Source: Terriglobia bacterium
GTDB taxonomy: Bacteria; Acidobacteriota; Terriglobia; Acidiferrales; UBA7541
Assembly (NCBI GenBank): GCA_020073485.1
Contig: JAIQFB010000025.1
Location: forward strand, 21,179 to 85,178
Direction of reading: 5' to 3'
Length of the DNA stretch: 64,000 bases
Position 1 is the stretch's first letter. Each line of letters opens with the position of its first letter. Shown one piece after another: positions 9,587 to 18,003 of the stretch. The position numbers were made by a program, and so were the translations under genes. The notes under the pieces are model-generated. The model was not told where the DNA came from, made no database searches, and saw nothing but the letters and a program-made list of their open reading frames with translations.

Positions 9587-10941
9587 CGCCACCACCAGCA
9601 CTCGCCGGCAAGACGCTTTGGGTGCCGCGCCTTCAGGAAGGAAGCAGCCGCCTGTTTGCAGCAGTGTTCCGGTCCATTGGGATTGACGCGAAGGTTTTGC
9701 CGCCCTCCGACGAAAAAACGCGTGAACTCGGAGCGCGCCATAGTTGCGGCGACGAGTGCTACCCACTCAAGCTGGCGCTCGGGGATTGCCTCAAGGTTTT
9801 GAACCAGCCAGGCAACGACCAGTCGAACACCGCGTTTCTCGTCGCGACTGGGCACGGACCATGCCGATTCGGCCAGTACGCGCCTTACTTCGAGTCCATT
9901 TTTCGATCATTGGGCTATTCCGATTTCACGATGATTTCGCCCTCTTTTGAAAATGGATACGCCGACTACGGCGAATCGTCCTCTGCATTTGTACGCAGTG
10001 CCTGGCGGGCTGTTGTCTCCGCGGATATCCTGCTCAAGCTTCTCCTGCGCACGCGGCCCTATGAGATCACACCCGGCAGCGCTGACTTGCTTTACGACGA
10101 GTCACTGACCGACCTTTCCCGAATCTTGGAAATACGCCACCCGAACTACTCGCAACAGATGGAAGAGCTTCAAGCAGGCCTGCTGCGAGCGCGGGCGCGC
10201 TTTCGCGGTTTGCCACTGTGTAACGACCGCGATCGCCCTCTGATCGGCATCGTCGGCGAGATTTATTGCCGTCTGAATGTCTTCAGCAATGAGGAACTCA
10301 TCCGCCGGCTGGAAGCTGCAGGGGCGGAAGTGTGGATGAACGATATCTCCGAATGGGTGTGGTACACGAATGACGACGAAAGCCGGCAATACGCGCGTCG
10401 CGGAAAGTCTTACTCGGTTTCCGCTCTTGGATCAAAACTCCGGAATGTTTTTCAGAAGAAGGACGAACACGCATTAGTGTCACTCTTCCGGGAGGATTTT
10501 GCGGGCCGTGAGGAACCTGAAGAGTTCGGCGACATTCTCCGGAATGCCGAACCTTACCTGCCAGCCGAAGGTGCGTCAGGGGAGATGGTCGTCAACGTCG
10601 GCAAGGCCGTGTACTTCGCGCGGAAGGGATTGGATGGCGTCATCGACATCAGTCCATTCACATGCATGAACGGCATCATCTGCGAAGCCATCTACCCGCG
10701 CGTCAGCTGCGACAACGGGGGTATCCCAATTCGGAATTTCTACTTCGACGGAACTCAGTCCGACTTGGAGCGCGACGTAGGTATCTTCCTTGAACTCGCC
10801 CGAAACTATCGCGGTTGCAAGACCTGGGGTAGCCCCCGTACGGCTCTTGGCACTGCGAGACCCTTCCTCAAAAATTCTAAGGGGCAGCTAATCGCCAATG
10901 TTGCGCGGCTGAAGTCTTCTGGTAGCCGCTCCCAAATGTAA
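9553..10941 (+). CDS. 2-hydroxyacyl-CoA dehydratase-related protein (HgdB/COG3580-like)
   Basis: The protein has about 462 residues from an ATG at 9553, 34 bases inside the previous gene and in a different frame. It contains HSCGDECYPLKLALGD, GHGPCRFGQYAP, IGIVGEIYCRLNVFSNEEL and PFTCMNGIICEAIYPR, the cysteine-rich landmarks of the C-terminal dehydratase-like half of the large activase proteins. It should bind an iron-sulfur cluster and work with the activator. In many relatives both parts form one polypeptide, so this is either natural gene fission with coupled translation or a frameshift in a fused gene. An earlier in-frame ATG at 9517 lies deeper in the overlap and is less likely. Confidence 0.78.
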   Translation: MLFQRHSPSRLAPPPALAGKTLWVPRLQEGSSRLFAAVFRSIGIDAKVLPPSDEKTRELGARHSCGDECYPLKLALGDCLKVLNQPGNDQSNTAFLVATGHGPCRFGQYAPYFESIFRSLGYSDFTMISPSFENGYADYGESSSAFVRSAWRAVVSADILLKLLLRTRPYEITPGSADLLYDESLTDLSRILEIRHPNYSQQMEELQAGLLRARARFRGLPLCNDRDRPLIGIVGEIYCRLNVFSNEELIRRLEAAGAEVWMNDISEWVWYTNDDESRQYARRGKSYSVSALGSKLRNVFQKKDEHALVSLFREDFAGREEPEEFGDILRNAEPYLPAEGASGEMVVNVGKAVYFARKGLDGVIDISPFTCMNGIICEAIYPRVSCDNGGIPIRNFYFDGTQSDLERDVGIFLELARNYRGCKTWGSPRTALGTARPFLKNSKGQLIANVARLKSSGSRSQM

Positions 10942-10954
10942 GCGGCGAACCTTC

Positions 10955-11776
10955 CTACTGATGCTGCTTGATATCAAATGGCGTGTGCGGCATGAAGTGG
11001 ACGTAGGCGGCGACGTCGTAGGCCTGCTGCGGCGTCAGGGTGCCCGGGGTTGTTTGGGGCATGTTCTGGCGGATGAATTGAGCCATCTTCGGGATGCCGT
11101 ACATGCCCGCGCCCTCGTTATAGGAATCGGGTCCCCACAGCGCGGGGATCTCTGGCGGCTTTCCCGCCCCGTCGGCCCCGTGGCATATCAGGCACTGCTG
11201 CGTGTAGATCAGGGCGCCGCGTTCCTTGTCACCATTCAATTCGGGCAGCGCAGGCATGCCGCGCCCCGGAAATGCGCGGCCGGTCACCTGGTCCTTGGAT
11301 AGCCACGTCGAGTAGGCCACCAGGGCGGTCATTTCCGGACTGTTGTTGGGAACGCGGTGGCCGTTCTCGCTGCGCTGGAAGCACTGCTCGATGCGCTCCT
11401 CGAACGTGACCACTTCTTTTTCGCGATCCCTGTACATGGGAAAGATTCCGGGAAGTCCGACCATGGGGATCCCGCCGGCGACAGTGCCGCCATTCACGTG
11501 GCAGTGCGTACAGCTCAATTTATTGCCCACATAGCGCGCCGCGTACTTCGGTGTGTCGTTGAAAACTTGCTGGCCGAGGCGAATGCTGTCTCCGAGCGGG
11601 CCCTGGGGAACGGTGGAAATATCCGGAGGCGCCCAGTTCTTCGCGGCGTCAGCAACCGCGCCTGCGCCTTGCGCGGCGCCGAGAGTATTTGTGTTTCCCA
11701 GAAACGCAAGGCCGAGGGCGAGAACAACGCAAAGTGTCAAACAACAGCGTATCGCGACGGTTCGGTTCACTTCCAT
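10955..11776 (-). CDS. TsdA-like dihaem cytochrome c (putative thiosulfate dehydrogenase)
   Basis: Counting from the ATG at 11776, chosen because it starts a clean signal peptide (MEVNRTVAIRCCLTLCVVLAL), there are two haem c motifs: CTHCH at 89-93 and CLICH at 195-199. The text YVGNKLSCTHCH, FPMYRDREKEVVTFEERIEQCF and MTALVAYSTWLS follows the TsdA pattern, in which thiosulfate is oxidised to tetrathionate in the periplasm. It is the last gene of a minus-strand run after a sulfite dehydrogenase and its cytochrome, which supports a sulfur-oxidation role. Whether it acts on thiosulfate or only transfers electrons for the sulfite dehydrogenase cannot be decided here. Confidence 0.75.
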   Translation of the reverse strand: MEVNRTVAIRCCLTLCVVLALGLAFLGNTNTLGAAQGAGAVADAAKNWAPPDISTVPQGPLGDSIRLGQQVFNDTPKYAARYVGNKLSCTHCHVNGGTVAGGIPMVGLPGIFPMYRDREKEVVTFEERIEQCFQRSENGHRVPNNSPEMTALVAYSTWLSKDQVTGRAFPGRGMPALPELNGDKERGALIYTQQCLICHGADGAGKPPEIPALWGPDSYNEGAGMYGIPKMAQFIRQNMPQTTPGTLTPQQAYDVAAYVHFMPHTPFDIKQHQ

Positions 11777-11835
11777 CCTCCTTCGCGTGAGGTCCGCATC
11801 GAGTGCTTTGACTCTGCCATCTTCGCCCTTCCGGG

Positions 11836-12258
11836 TCAACGTTTTCGGGTTTCCGGAGTGTAATGCGCGCTCAGGTACTCAACGATTTTCTTGGCATCGT
11901 CATCGGGGATCGACGCGCCCATTACTTTTCGCATTTTTTCCACTTCAGCGGCCCAGGTTTCGGCCGGCAAGGGCGGCTGCATGGTGACGAAGCGAGGCGT
12001 GTGGCACAGGCTGCAATCCGCTTCCAAAGTCTCTTTCCCATCGCCAGTCGCAAGCGCCGGCTCCAGCAGGGGGAACTGCCCCGCACTGTAATTTGCGTCG
12101 GTGGAGAAAACGTCGGGGAGCGCCTGGCGCATCGCTCCCGGCTCGGTCGGCGCGTAGTATCCAGCGCGAAAATCCGCGCGGAGTGCGATGGCGGCCAAAA
12201 GAAACAGCGAAAGAATCGTGATCCCCGGCCATTTGAATCTGCGCATGAATCGCTCCAT
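11836..12258 (-). CDS. sorB: Monohaem cytochrome c, SorB-like electron acceptor
   Basis: The 140-residue protein has an N-terminal hydrophobic helix (about 10-26) and one CSLCH haem site at 82-86. DDDAKKIVEYLSAHY near the C-terminus is a normal cytochrome c end helix. The ATG at 12258 abuts the stop of the upstream molybdoenzyme gene, so the two are co-translated. In SorAB sulfite dehydrogenases the small cytochrome takes electrons from the molybdenum subunit, and the same job is inferred here. The next gene starts 60 bases downstream. Confidence 0.78.
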   Translation of the reverse strand: MERFMRRFKWPGITILSLFLLAAIALRADFRAGYYAPTEPGAMRQALPDVFSTDANYSAGQFPLLEPALATGDGKETLEADCSLCHTPRFVTMQPPLPAETWAAEVEKMRKVMGASIPDDDAKKIVEYLSAHYTPETRKR

Positions 12259-13557
12259 TTAGCTCGCGTCTCCCACCACAATTTCCTGGCGCTCAATTTT
12301 ATTCCACTCGTACCCGCCCGGATTCCAGACTCCGGCGTCGGGCTGAACATTTCCCTTTGCGTCGGTGGCGCGAACCGCCACGGTATATTTCCCGGCGCGC
12401 GGGGGCGTCCAGTCCGCGGACCACATCCGGAAGGAATACGGCCCGAAATCTTCACCAAGTTGCGCATCGCGCCAGCTGACGCCGCCGTCGGCGGAGACTT
12501 CCACTTTGCGGATGCCGCCGTAACCGCTGAAGGCCACGCCCTGCAAACGAAGCGGAAATCCGGCGGGAACTTTGCTGGAACCGTCCGGAGAAATCAGGAA
12601 GGAACGAACGGGCATGCGGGCGATGGGAATCGTCGGGACCTTGCCGGATTTCATCTCCTCGGGCGTGGTCGAATTTCGCGGCGTGTCCGGAATCCGGTAG
12701 GCCGCCTTCATCCAGAAATTATCGTCGGTCTGGTCGAGAACGCGGATCGAGGTGAGCCCTTTCGTCCAGTAGGTGGCAAAAAAACCGGGCACGACCAGGC
12801 GCACGGGAAATCCGTTGAGCAGGGGCAGTGGCTCATGGTTCATGGAGTAAGCCACAATGCACTCGTCGAGGACAGGATTATTCAGATCGAGCGATTTGAG
12901 GAACCGGTTCGAGCCGTAGCCGCGTGGCCCCATACCTTTTTCCAACCCCTCGAACTGCACCTGGAGCGACCCCGCCTTCACTCCCGCGCCATCCAGAATC
13001 TCGCGCAGGCGGACTCCGGTCCAGAGTGCGTTGCCCATGGCGCCGCTTCCCCACTGTCCGCCGGCGACGCGCGGCTGAAACAGGCTGCGGCTGTTGCCGG
13101 AGCACTGGTTCACACTGGCGAGCGAAACGGCTTTGAAGCGCGTCATCAGGTCGGGAAAACTCAGCTCAATCGGACGCTCCACGTTTCCTTCGACATGCAG
13201 GCGCCAGGTCTTCAGGTCAACGGTATTGGGAATCAGGGGAAGGTGCCAGCGGACGAAGAACGCTTCATTCGGCGTAAATGCCGAAAGAAAAGCGCGGCGT
13301 GGAGTTTCCAACTGCACAGGGCGATCGGTCAGAAGAATCAAGGGCGATTTCTGCGGGTAGGTCACCCATTGTCCTGGGGAATTCCAATAGGGATTGGGCC
13401 CGGGACCGGTGAAATCGGGGATTGGCTTCGGTGCGGATGGCTCTTGCGCCGCCAACCCGGACCCGCCAAAAACCCGCTGGAACGCAATCGCTGCGGCCGA
13501 ACCCCCAAGGATTTGCAGCCATTTGCGCCGGTTCGTTTTTCCAATCAGACTCGCCAT
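12259..13557 (-). CDS. sorA: Sulfite dehydrogenase molybdenum subunit (SorA/SoxC type), Tat-exported
   Basis: The 432-residue protein has a twin-arginine leader ([16 protein letters not shown]). It then has the sulfite oxidase fold: [11 protein letters not shown], the molybdenum-ligating cysteine in NQCSGNSRS (Cys152), [22 protein letters not shown] and, in the C-terminal dimerisation domain, [13 protein letters not shown]. Sulfite is oxidised to sulfate in the periplasm. It leads a minus-strand operon with sorB and a TsdA-like cytochrome, which replaces the SoxAX/YZ genes one would expect for a SoxCD partner. That is why SorA is preferred over SoxC. Confidence 0.85.
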   Translation of the reverse strand: MASLIGKTNRRKWLQILGGSAAAIAFQRVFGGSGLAAQEPSAPKPIPDFTGPGPNPYWNSPGQWVTYPQKSPLILLTDRPVQLETPRRAFLSAFTPNEAFFVRWHLPLIPNTVDLKTWRLHVEGNVERPIELSFPDLMTRFKAVSLASVNQCSGNSRSLFQPRVAGGQWGSGAMGNALWTGVRLREILDGAGVKAGSLQVQFEGLEKGMGPRGYGSNRFLKSLDLNNPVLDECIVAYSMNHEPLPLLNGFPVRLVVPGFFATYWTKGLTSIRVLDQTDDNFWMKAAYRIPDTPRNSTTPEEMKSGKVPTIPIARMPVRSFLISPDGSSKVPAGFPLRLQGVAFSGYGGIRKVEVSADGGVSWRDAQLGEDFGPYSFRMWSADWTPPRAGKYTVAVRATDAKGNVQPDAGVWNPGGYEWNKIERQEIVVGDAS

Positions 13558-13794
13558 ATTTTTGGTCTTTCCGAAGTTCGGATCCGATTTTGCCTGCGAA
13601 CGGTTCTCAGCTCATCGAACGAGCTTGTAAGCCATGCGCCGATCACCCAATCGCAAATGCTGCCCGGAAATCATACGCCGGAGCCCCGAGCGGCGTCCAG
13701 CAGCGGCTCCTGCCAATCTTGCGGGAACGTAGCGGCGCGCAAGCGGATTGGGGGCAAGGTGTGATATCTTCGGGGCAACTCATGGAGGCGACCG

Positions 13795-14577
13795 ATGAAA
13801 GTGCTGCGCCGGATTAGTCTGATCGCGATCGGATTGCTGGTTTTCGTTTCCCAGGGTTTTGCGCAAACGGGCGGAAAAGAAACCAAAGTGATGATTCGGG
13901 CCATCGCGCGCGACGCCAAGGTGCTTGGCGAGCACGTCGGCGGCGCGCGCATCACGGTGCGTGACGTCAGCACCGGAAAAATCCTGGCCGAGGGAATGCA
14001 GAAGGCCGGAACCGGCGACACCGACTTGATCATGAAGAAGCCGCGCGTTCGCGGCGCCACCGTCTATGGCACGCCGGATGCCTCCGGATTTCTTGCCACT
14101 CTTACGCTGGATAAGCCGACCGTAGTCGAATTGACCGCCGAAGGACCGATGGGAAGCCCGCAAGCCACGCAGCGCGCGTCGACCACGATGCTTCTGGTGC
14201 CGGGCCAGGACGTCCTTGGTGAAGGAATTCTGCTGGAGTTGCACGGGTTCATCGTCAAAACACTTGCTCCGGCGACGGACAGCCAGGCGAAGATCGGATC
14301 ACCGTTCGAGGTGAAGGCGACGGTGACAATGATGTGCGGATGCCCCATCGAGCCGGGAGGCATCTGGGACGCGAATAAAATCCACGTGGTCGCGCGCCTG
14401 GTCAGCGAAGGCAAGGTTGAAATGGAAGTCCCCCTGGAATACGCCGGGGTGGTGAACACGTTCAAGGGCAACGTTCCGGTCAGCAACCCCGGGCAGATGG
14501 AATTGCAGGTGCTGGCCATGGATGCGGACAATTCCAATTTCGGGCTGACCAGCCAGAACCTGACGATCGTTCCGTAG
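13795..14577 (+). CDS. Exported protein of unknown function
   Basis: The 260-residue protein has a clear signal peptide (MKVLRRISLIAIGLLVFVSQGFAQ) and a GGAG Shine-Dalgarno just before the ATG. The mature part is rich in short beta-like segments (ARITVRDVSTG, GFLATLTLDKPTVVELTAEG), suggesting one or two immunoglobulin-like domains. MMCGCPIEPGGIWDANK near residue 180 is a striking Cys-x-Cys motif that could bind a metal or form a disulfide. I recognise no named family. It is divergent from sorA across 237 bases and precedes the sigma factor gene by about 90 bases, so a link to sulfur metabolism is possible but unproven. Confidence 0.6.
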   Translation: MKVLRRISLIAIGLLVFVSQGFAQTGGKETKVMIRAIARDAKVLGEHVGGARITVRDVSTGKILAEGMQKAGTGDTDLIMKKPRVRGATVYGTPDASGFLATLTLDKPTVVELTAEGPMGSPQATQRASTTMLLVPGQDVLGEGILLELHGFIVKTLAPATDSQAKIGSPFEVKATVTMMCGCPIEPGGIWDANKIHVVARLVSEGKVEMEVPLEYAGVVNTFKGNVPVSNPGQMELQVLAMDADNSNFGLTSQNLTIVP

Positions 14578-14669
14578 TCGCGCAAGGGTGCGCCGCGTTC
14601 AGATCCGGGCTTGCCTTGACGCCCGTCGCTGGTGGCGACGGCCTTAAGAGAATCCCCCCGAGCCCACTT

Positions 14670-15575
14670 GTGCGAGCCGAAATCGAAAAAGTAGTGGAAC
14701 TCATCCGGCGCAAGGACCCGCGTTCCATGGAACAGGCGCTGGCCCTGTTGCAGAACACAATTTTTTCCTTCAGCATGAAAGTCTGCGGGCAGCGGCAGGA
14801 CGCGGAAGACACCATGCAAGAAGTTCTCCTGAAGTCAGTCCCCAACCTACAAAAATTCGACAATCCAAAAGCGTTGCTGGTGTGGCTCTACAAGGTCGCC
14901 AAGACGCGCTGCCTGATGAGCCGGCGCAAGAGCAAATTCGCTCCGCGGGAAGCGCTATCGCTCGAGGAATTGATGCCGGACCGGCGGGAAATGGAAACCA
15001 TGTCCGGCAATTCGCAAGGAACGCCCGAAACGTCGCTGATGCGCCGCGAGAGCGCCAAGCGATTGCGCGAAGCCGTGCAAAAATTGCCGCCCGATTACCG
15101 CCTCGTCCTGGTGCTACACGACATGGAGGAGCTTTCGGATTCCGAAATTGCCGAGATCACCGGATTGCGTCCGGGAACCGTTCGCGTCCGCCTGCACCGG
15201 GCGCGGCTGTTTGTGCGAAAGGAACTTGCGCGGCAAGCTGCCAGTCACGCCCACAGCGCGCCCGAGAAAAAAAATGGAGAATCGGTTTCCCCCATCCAGC
15301 CGCGACAGCGACGATGCAAGGAGATGTTCGCGGACCTCTCGAATTACCTGGATGACGAGCTGGACGATTCCCTGTGCGAGGAACTCGAAAAACACATGAA
15401 GGGATGCGAGCCCTGCGTCTCCTTCCTGGCCAGCCTGGAAAAATCGATCGATCAGTGCCGCCACGAGCCTGACCAGTTACCTGACCCAAATATCGCCGCC
15501 AAACTCAGGCGGGACGTGATGTCCCGCTACCACGACGCCATGGTGGCAGCCTCAAAATCCGGCAAGGCCTCGTAA
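14670..15575 (+). CDS. ECF sigma factor with fused C-terminal anti-sigma zinc-finger domain
   Basis: Sigma region 2 is seen in AEDTMQEVLLKSVPNL with the -10 recognition part around WLYKVAKTRCLMSRRK. Region 4 is KLPPDYRLVLVLHDMEELSDSEIAEITGLRPGTVRVRLHRAR. After a linker, a Cys (CKEMFADLSNYLDDEL) followed by H-x3-C-x2-C (KHMKGCEPC) forms a zf-HC2 motif like those of zinc-binding anti-sigma factors. Both halves are in one chain, so activity is probably controlled in cis, for example by thiol or zinc chemistry. The GTG at 14670 is chosen; a TTG at 14616 would add 18 residues without sigma features. Confidence 0.82.
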   Translation: MRAEIEKVVELIRRKDPRSMEQALALLQNTIFSFSMKVCGQRQDAEDTMQEVLLKSVPNLQKFDNPKALLVWLYKVAKTRCLMSRRKSKFAPREALSLEELMPDRREMETMSGNSQGTPETSLMRRESAKRLREAVQKLPPDYRLVLVLHDMEELSDSEIAEITGLRPGTVRVRLHRARLFVRKELARQAASHAHSAPEKKNGESVSPIQPRQRRCKEMFADLSNYLDDELDDSLCEELEKHMKGCEPCVSFLASLEKSIDQCRHEPDQLPDPNIAAKLRRDVMSRYHDAMVAASKSGKAS

Positions 15576-15731
15576 GTCACACGTTGTACAATCCTTATAA
15601 GCCGTCCATTCCCCCTCCCTTTTCCTGTAACAAATTCCGCGCGATTGCATTTCTTCGTTTGTAACACATGCGGAATTGATTCGGGCGGCACAAGCAAACA
15701 GAATCGCCGGCCCGCGGAAAGGAAAAGGAAT

Positions 15732-15941
15732 ATGACAAGGAATGTTGGAGGAGTGGAAATGGCAATCCGCCTGGTGATCGGGATCGCGTTGCTGGCGCTG
15801 AGGCTTCTGCACGTGGTTACAGGGACGCTGGCGATTGTTGCTTACGTCGTCGGCTGCGTCGCCATCCTCACGGGAGTGATTCGTTATTGCCCGGCATGGT
15901 CGATCTTCGGGATCGATACCAGTTCGGCGGCGCATAAGTAA
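15732..15941 (+). CDS. DUF2892 (YgaP-like) small membrane protein, copy 1
   Basis: The 69-residue protein starts at the ATG at 15732, after an A/G-rich ribosome-binding stretch, and has two hydrophobic helices (MAIRLVIGIALLALRLL and GTLAIVAYVVGCVAILTGVIRYCPAWSIFGI). The ending R-Y-C-P is the DUF2892 hallmark Cys-Pro. In other bacteria DUF2892 is the membrane half of rhodanese YgaP and is found with sulfide- or persulfide-responsive genes. Here it precedes an OsmC gene by 82 bases. A second DUF2892 gene closes the efflux operon at 22413. Confidence 0.75.
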   Translation: MTRNVGGVEMAIRLVIGIALLALRLLHVVTGTLAIVAYVVGCVAILTGVIRYCPAWSIFGIDTSSAAHK

Positions 15942-16023
15942 CGGAAACCGGGTCGTGACGCGGTGAAAATCCGAACCGATTGAATTCCTGAATTTCCGTA
16001 GTTGGCCTTGAAGGAGAACGAAA

Positions 16024-16488
16024 ATGATAAGCGCTAAAGTTGTGCTCACTCAGCCGTTGAAAGCGGATCGCCAGTTCGTCGCGGTATCCGGCAGCGGTCA
16101 CCACATGCTGCTGGACGATCCCGCCGGAGGCACCGGACCCAAGCCCATCGAACTGGTGGCGACCGCGCTCGCCGGATGCACCGCTTTCGATGTGATCACC
16201 ATTCTTCGGCAGAAATATCACCAGCAGGTGACCGGTTACGAAGTGCGCGTGGAAGCCGATCAGGCCGAGCGGCCGCCGCAGGTCTTCACCAAAGTCCGCA
16301 TTCATCATGTGGTGACTGGCTTTGAAGTGGATCCGAAAGCCGTGGCGGAAGCGATCCGGTTGTCCGAGGAGAAATATTGCTCGGTCGGCGCCATGGTGAA
16401 ACAGACGGCCATACTGGAGACCACGTCCGAAATTGTCGAAGAGACGTTTGAATGCTCGCAGGCTGCCCCAACAGTGCTCCAAGGGTGA
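16024..16488 (+). CDS. OsmC family peroxidase-like protein
   Basis: The 154-residue protein has the family size and its two redox cysteines: Cys52 in ALAGCTAFDV and Cys119 in EEKYCSVGAM. OsmC/Ohr proteins reduce organic hydroperoxides, and some also act on persulfides, by thiol chemistry in the cytoplasm. GGAGAACG lies just before the ATG. Its place between DUF2892 and an RND efflux operon suggests oxidant or reactive-sulfur defence rather than general osmotic response. Confidence 0.87.
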   Translation: MISAKVVLTQPLKADRQFVAVSGSGHHMLLDDPAGGTGPKPIELVATALAGCTAFDVITILRQKYHQQVTGYEVRVEADQAERPPQVFTKVRIHHVVTGFEVDPKAVAEAIRLSEEKYCSVGAMVKQTAILETTSEIVEETFECSQAAPTVLQG

Positions 16489-16525
16489 CCATAAGCCGTG
16501 CCAGCTTGGGGACCGCACAGCCCTT

Positions 16526-16541
16526 TGTGAGACGTATCACA
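16526..16541. promoter_or_regulatory. CRP/FNR-type operator, copy 3
   Basis: TGTGA-GACGTA-TCACA is a perfect 5-6-5 palindrome with the CRP consensus half-sites, though its spacer differs from copies 1 and 2. Its centre is about 78 bases before the TolC ATG at 16612, so it is placed to control the first efflux operon. Confidence 0.65.
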
Positions 16542-16611
16542 TACAACTGACGGTTTGAGCGACAGCATGGACGCGTTGCAACGAAAGGCATCTATAAAGG
16601 GATTGCCATTG

Positions 16612-18003
16612 ATGAAAACAAAGAAGATCTACGCGGCGGGGTTTGCGATTCCCGTGATTCTGGCGCTGGCGGCTTGTTGTCCGAAGCTGGCAAAAGCACA
16701 GCAGAGTCCGGCATCGCAGACAATAACTCTTCCCGAAGCAGTGAAAATCGCGCTGGAAAAGAATCCGCAGCGCAAGGCGGCGCTGGCGGATACCAGGGCG
16801 GCCTCTGCCGATATAAAAGAAGCGCGTTCGTTCCTTATGCCGCGCATCACGTTTTCCGAGACGGCCATGCGCGGTACCGATCCCGTGTACGTTTTCGGCA
16901 GCCGGTTGCGGCAGCAGCGGTTTACTACGGCGGACTTTGCGCTCAATGCGCTGAATACTCCCACGCCGCTCGGCAACTATGCGACGCGCTTTGGCGGCGC
17001 ATGGAACCTGTTTGATTCGCTGGCAAGCTGGCGCGGCGTGGACCGGGCCAAGAGCGTACAGGACGCCTCGACGCAGCAACTCGCGCGCACCGAACAGGAA
17101 ATCGTGTTCCGCGTGGTGGATTCCTATTACGGCGCGCTGCTGGCCAAAAAACATGTCGAGCTTGCCGGGCAGGCGCTGAAAACGGCGCAGGCGATTCTGG
17201 ATCGCAGCAAAGACCGCGTCGAAAGCGGTGTGGCTGTGGAATCCGATTCGTTAAGCGCTCAGGTACGCCTCGCGGCCCGCAATCAGGAACTCATCGGCGC
17301 GCAAAACAACCTGGAATTTGCACGTGCGCAGCTGAGCACCGCGCTGGGCCTTCCTGCTGCGAACGAATTCGATCCCGCCGAAGCTCTGGCCGAAAAAAAT
17401 CTCCCGGCGCAATCTCTGGAAGATGCGGAGAAAAAAGCCATGGAATCGCGCCCGGACTTGAAGCGCATTCGCTCGGAAGAAATCGCGCAGCAAAAAAGCG
17501 TCTCGATCGCCAAAGCGGCGTTCGGGCCGCGCGTGAATGCGTTCGCGGATTGGGAAGCGGACAATCCCGCGTTCTTCTCCGGAGGCGGGAACAACTGGAC
17601 GGCGGGCATCGAACTCCAATTCGACCTGTTTCAGGGCGGCGCCAAGCGGGCGGAACTTTCCCGCGAGCAGGCTCTGCAGGAGAAAGTAGCGTCGGTAAAA
17701 GAAATGGCGAGCGATGCCGCGAAACTCGAAGTCCGCCGCGCCTTCTACGACGTAGATGCGGCGCGCAGGCAAATCGAAGTGGCGCGTGCGGCCATTGCCG
17801 CAGCCGAGGAAAGCCTGCGGATCAACCAGGACCGCTACGAATCGGGACTTTCCACGATCGCCGACCTGCTGGCCGCGGAAGAAGCGGCGCGCCACAGCCA
17901 GACCGACTATTGGGAAGCCGTCTATCGCTATCACACCGGCTACGCCGGGCTGGAACTGGCGAGCGGAACTTTAAATCTTCAATCTCCCGTGGTGACGCCA
18001 TGA
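16612..18003 (+). CDS. TolC family outer-membrane efflux channel (system 1)
   Basis: From the ATG at 16612 the protein has a signal sequence with a possible lipobox (AGFAIPVILALAACC). It then has two TolC-type repeats of long amphipathic helices, for example ITLPEAVKIALEKNPQRKAAL at the start of repeat 1 and RPDLKRIRSEEIAQQKSV at repeat 2. Length (463 residues) is normal. It forms the outer-membrane exit duct for the adaptor and pump encoded next. Its stop overlaps the adaptor start as ATGA. The earlier TTG/ATG codons at 16555 and 16567 would sit against the CRP-type site. Confidence 0.88.
   Translation: MKTKKIYAAGFAIPVILALAACCPKLAKAQQSPASQTITLPEAVKIALEKNPQRKAALADTRAASADIKEARSFLMPRITFSETAMRGTDPVYVFGSRLRQQRFTTADFALNALNTPTPLGNYATRFGGAWNLFDSLASWRGVDRAKSVQDASTQQLARTEQEIVFRVVDSYYGALLAKKHVELAGQALKTAQAILDRSKDRVESGVAVESDSLSAQVRLAARNQELIGAQNNLEFARAQLSTALGLPAANEFDPAEALAEKNLPAQSLEDAEKKAMESRPDLKRIRSEEIAQQKSVSIAKAAFGPRVNAFADWEADNPAFFSGGGNNWTAGIELQFDLFQGGAKRAELSREQALQEKVASVKEMASDAAKLEVRRAFYDVDAARRQIEVARAAIAAAEESLRINQDRYESGLSTIADLLAAEEAARHSQTDYWEAVYRYHTGYAGLELASGTLNLQSPVVTP

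Noticed and set aside
11863..13764. 633-codon plus-strand frame across sorA and sorB
   Set aside because: Antisense to genes with haem and molybdenum motifs; no protein family visible.
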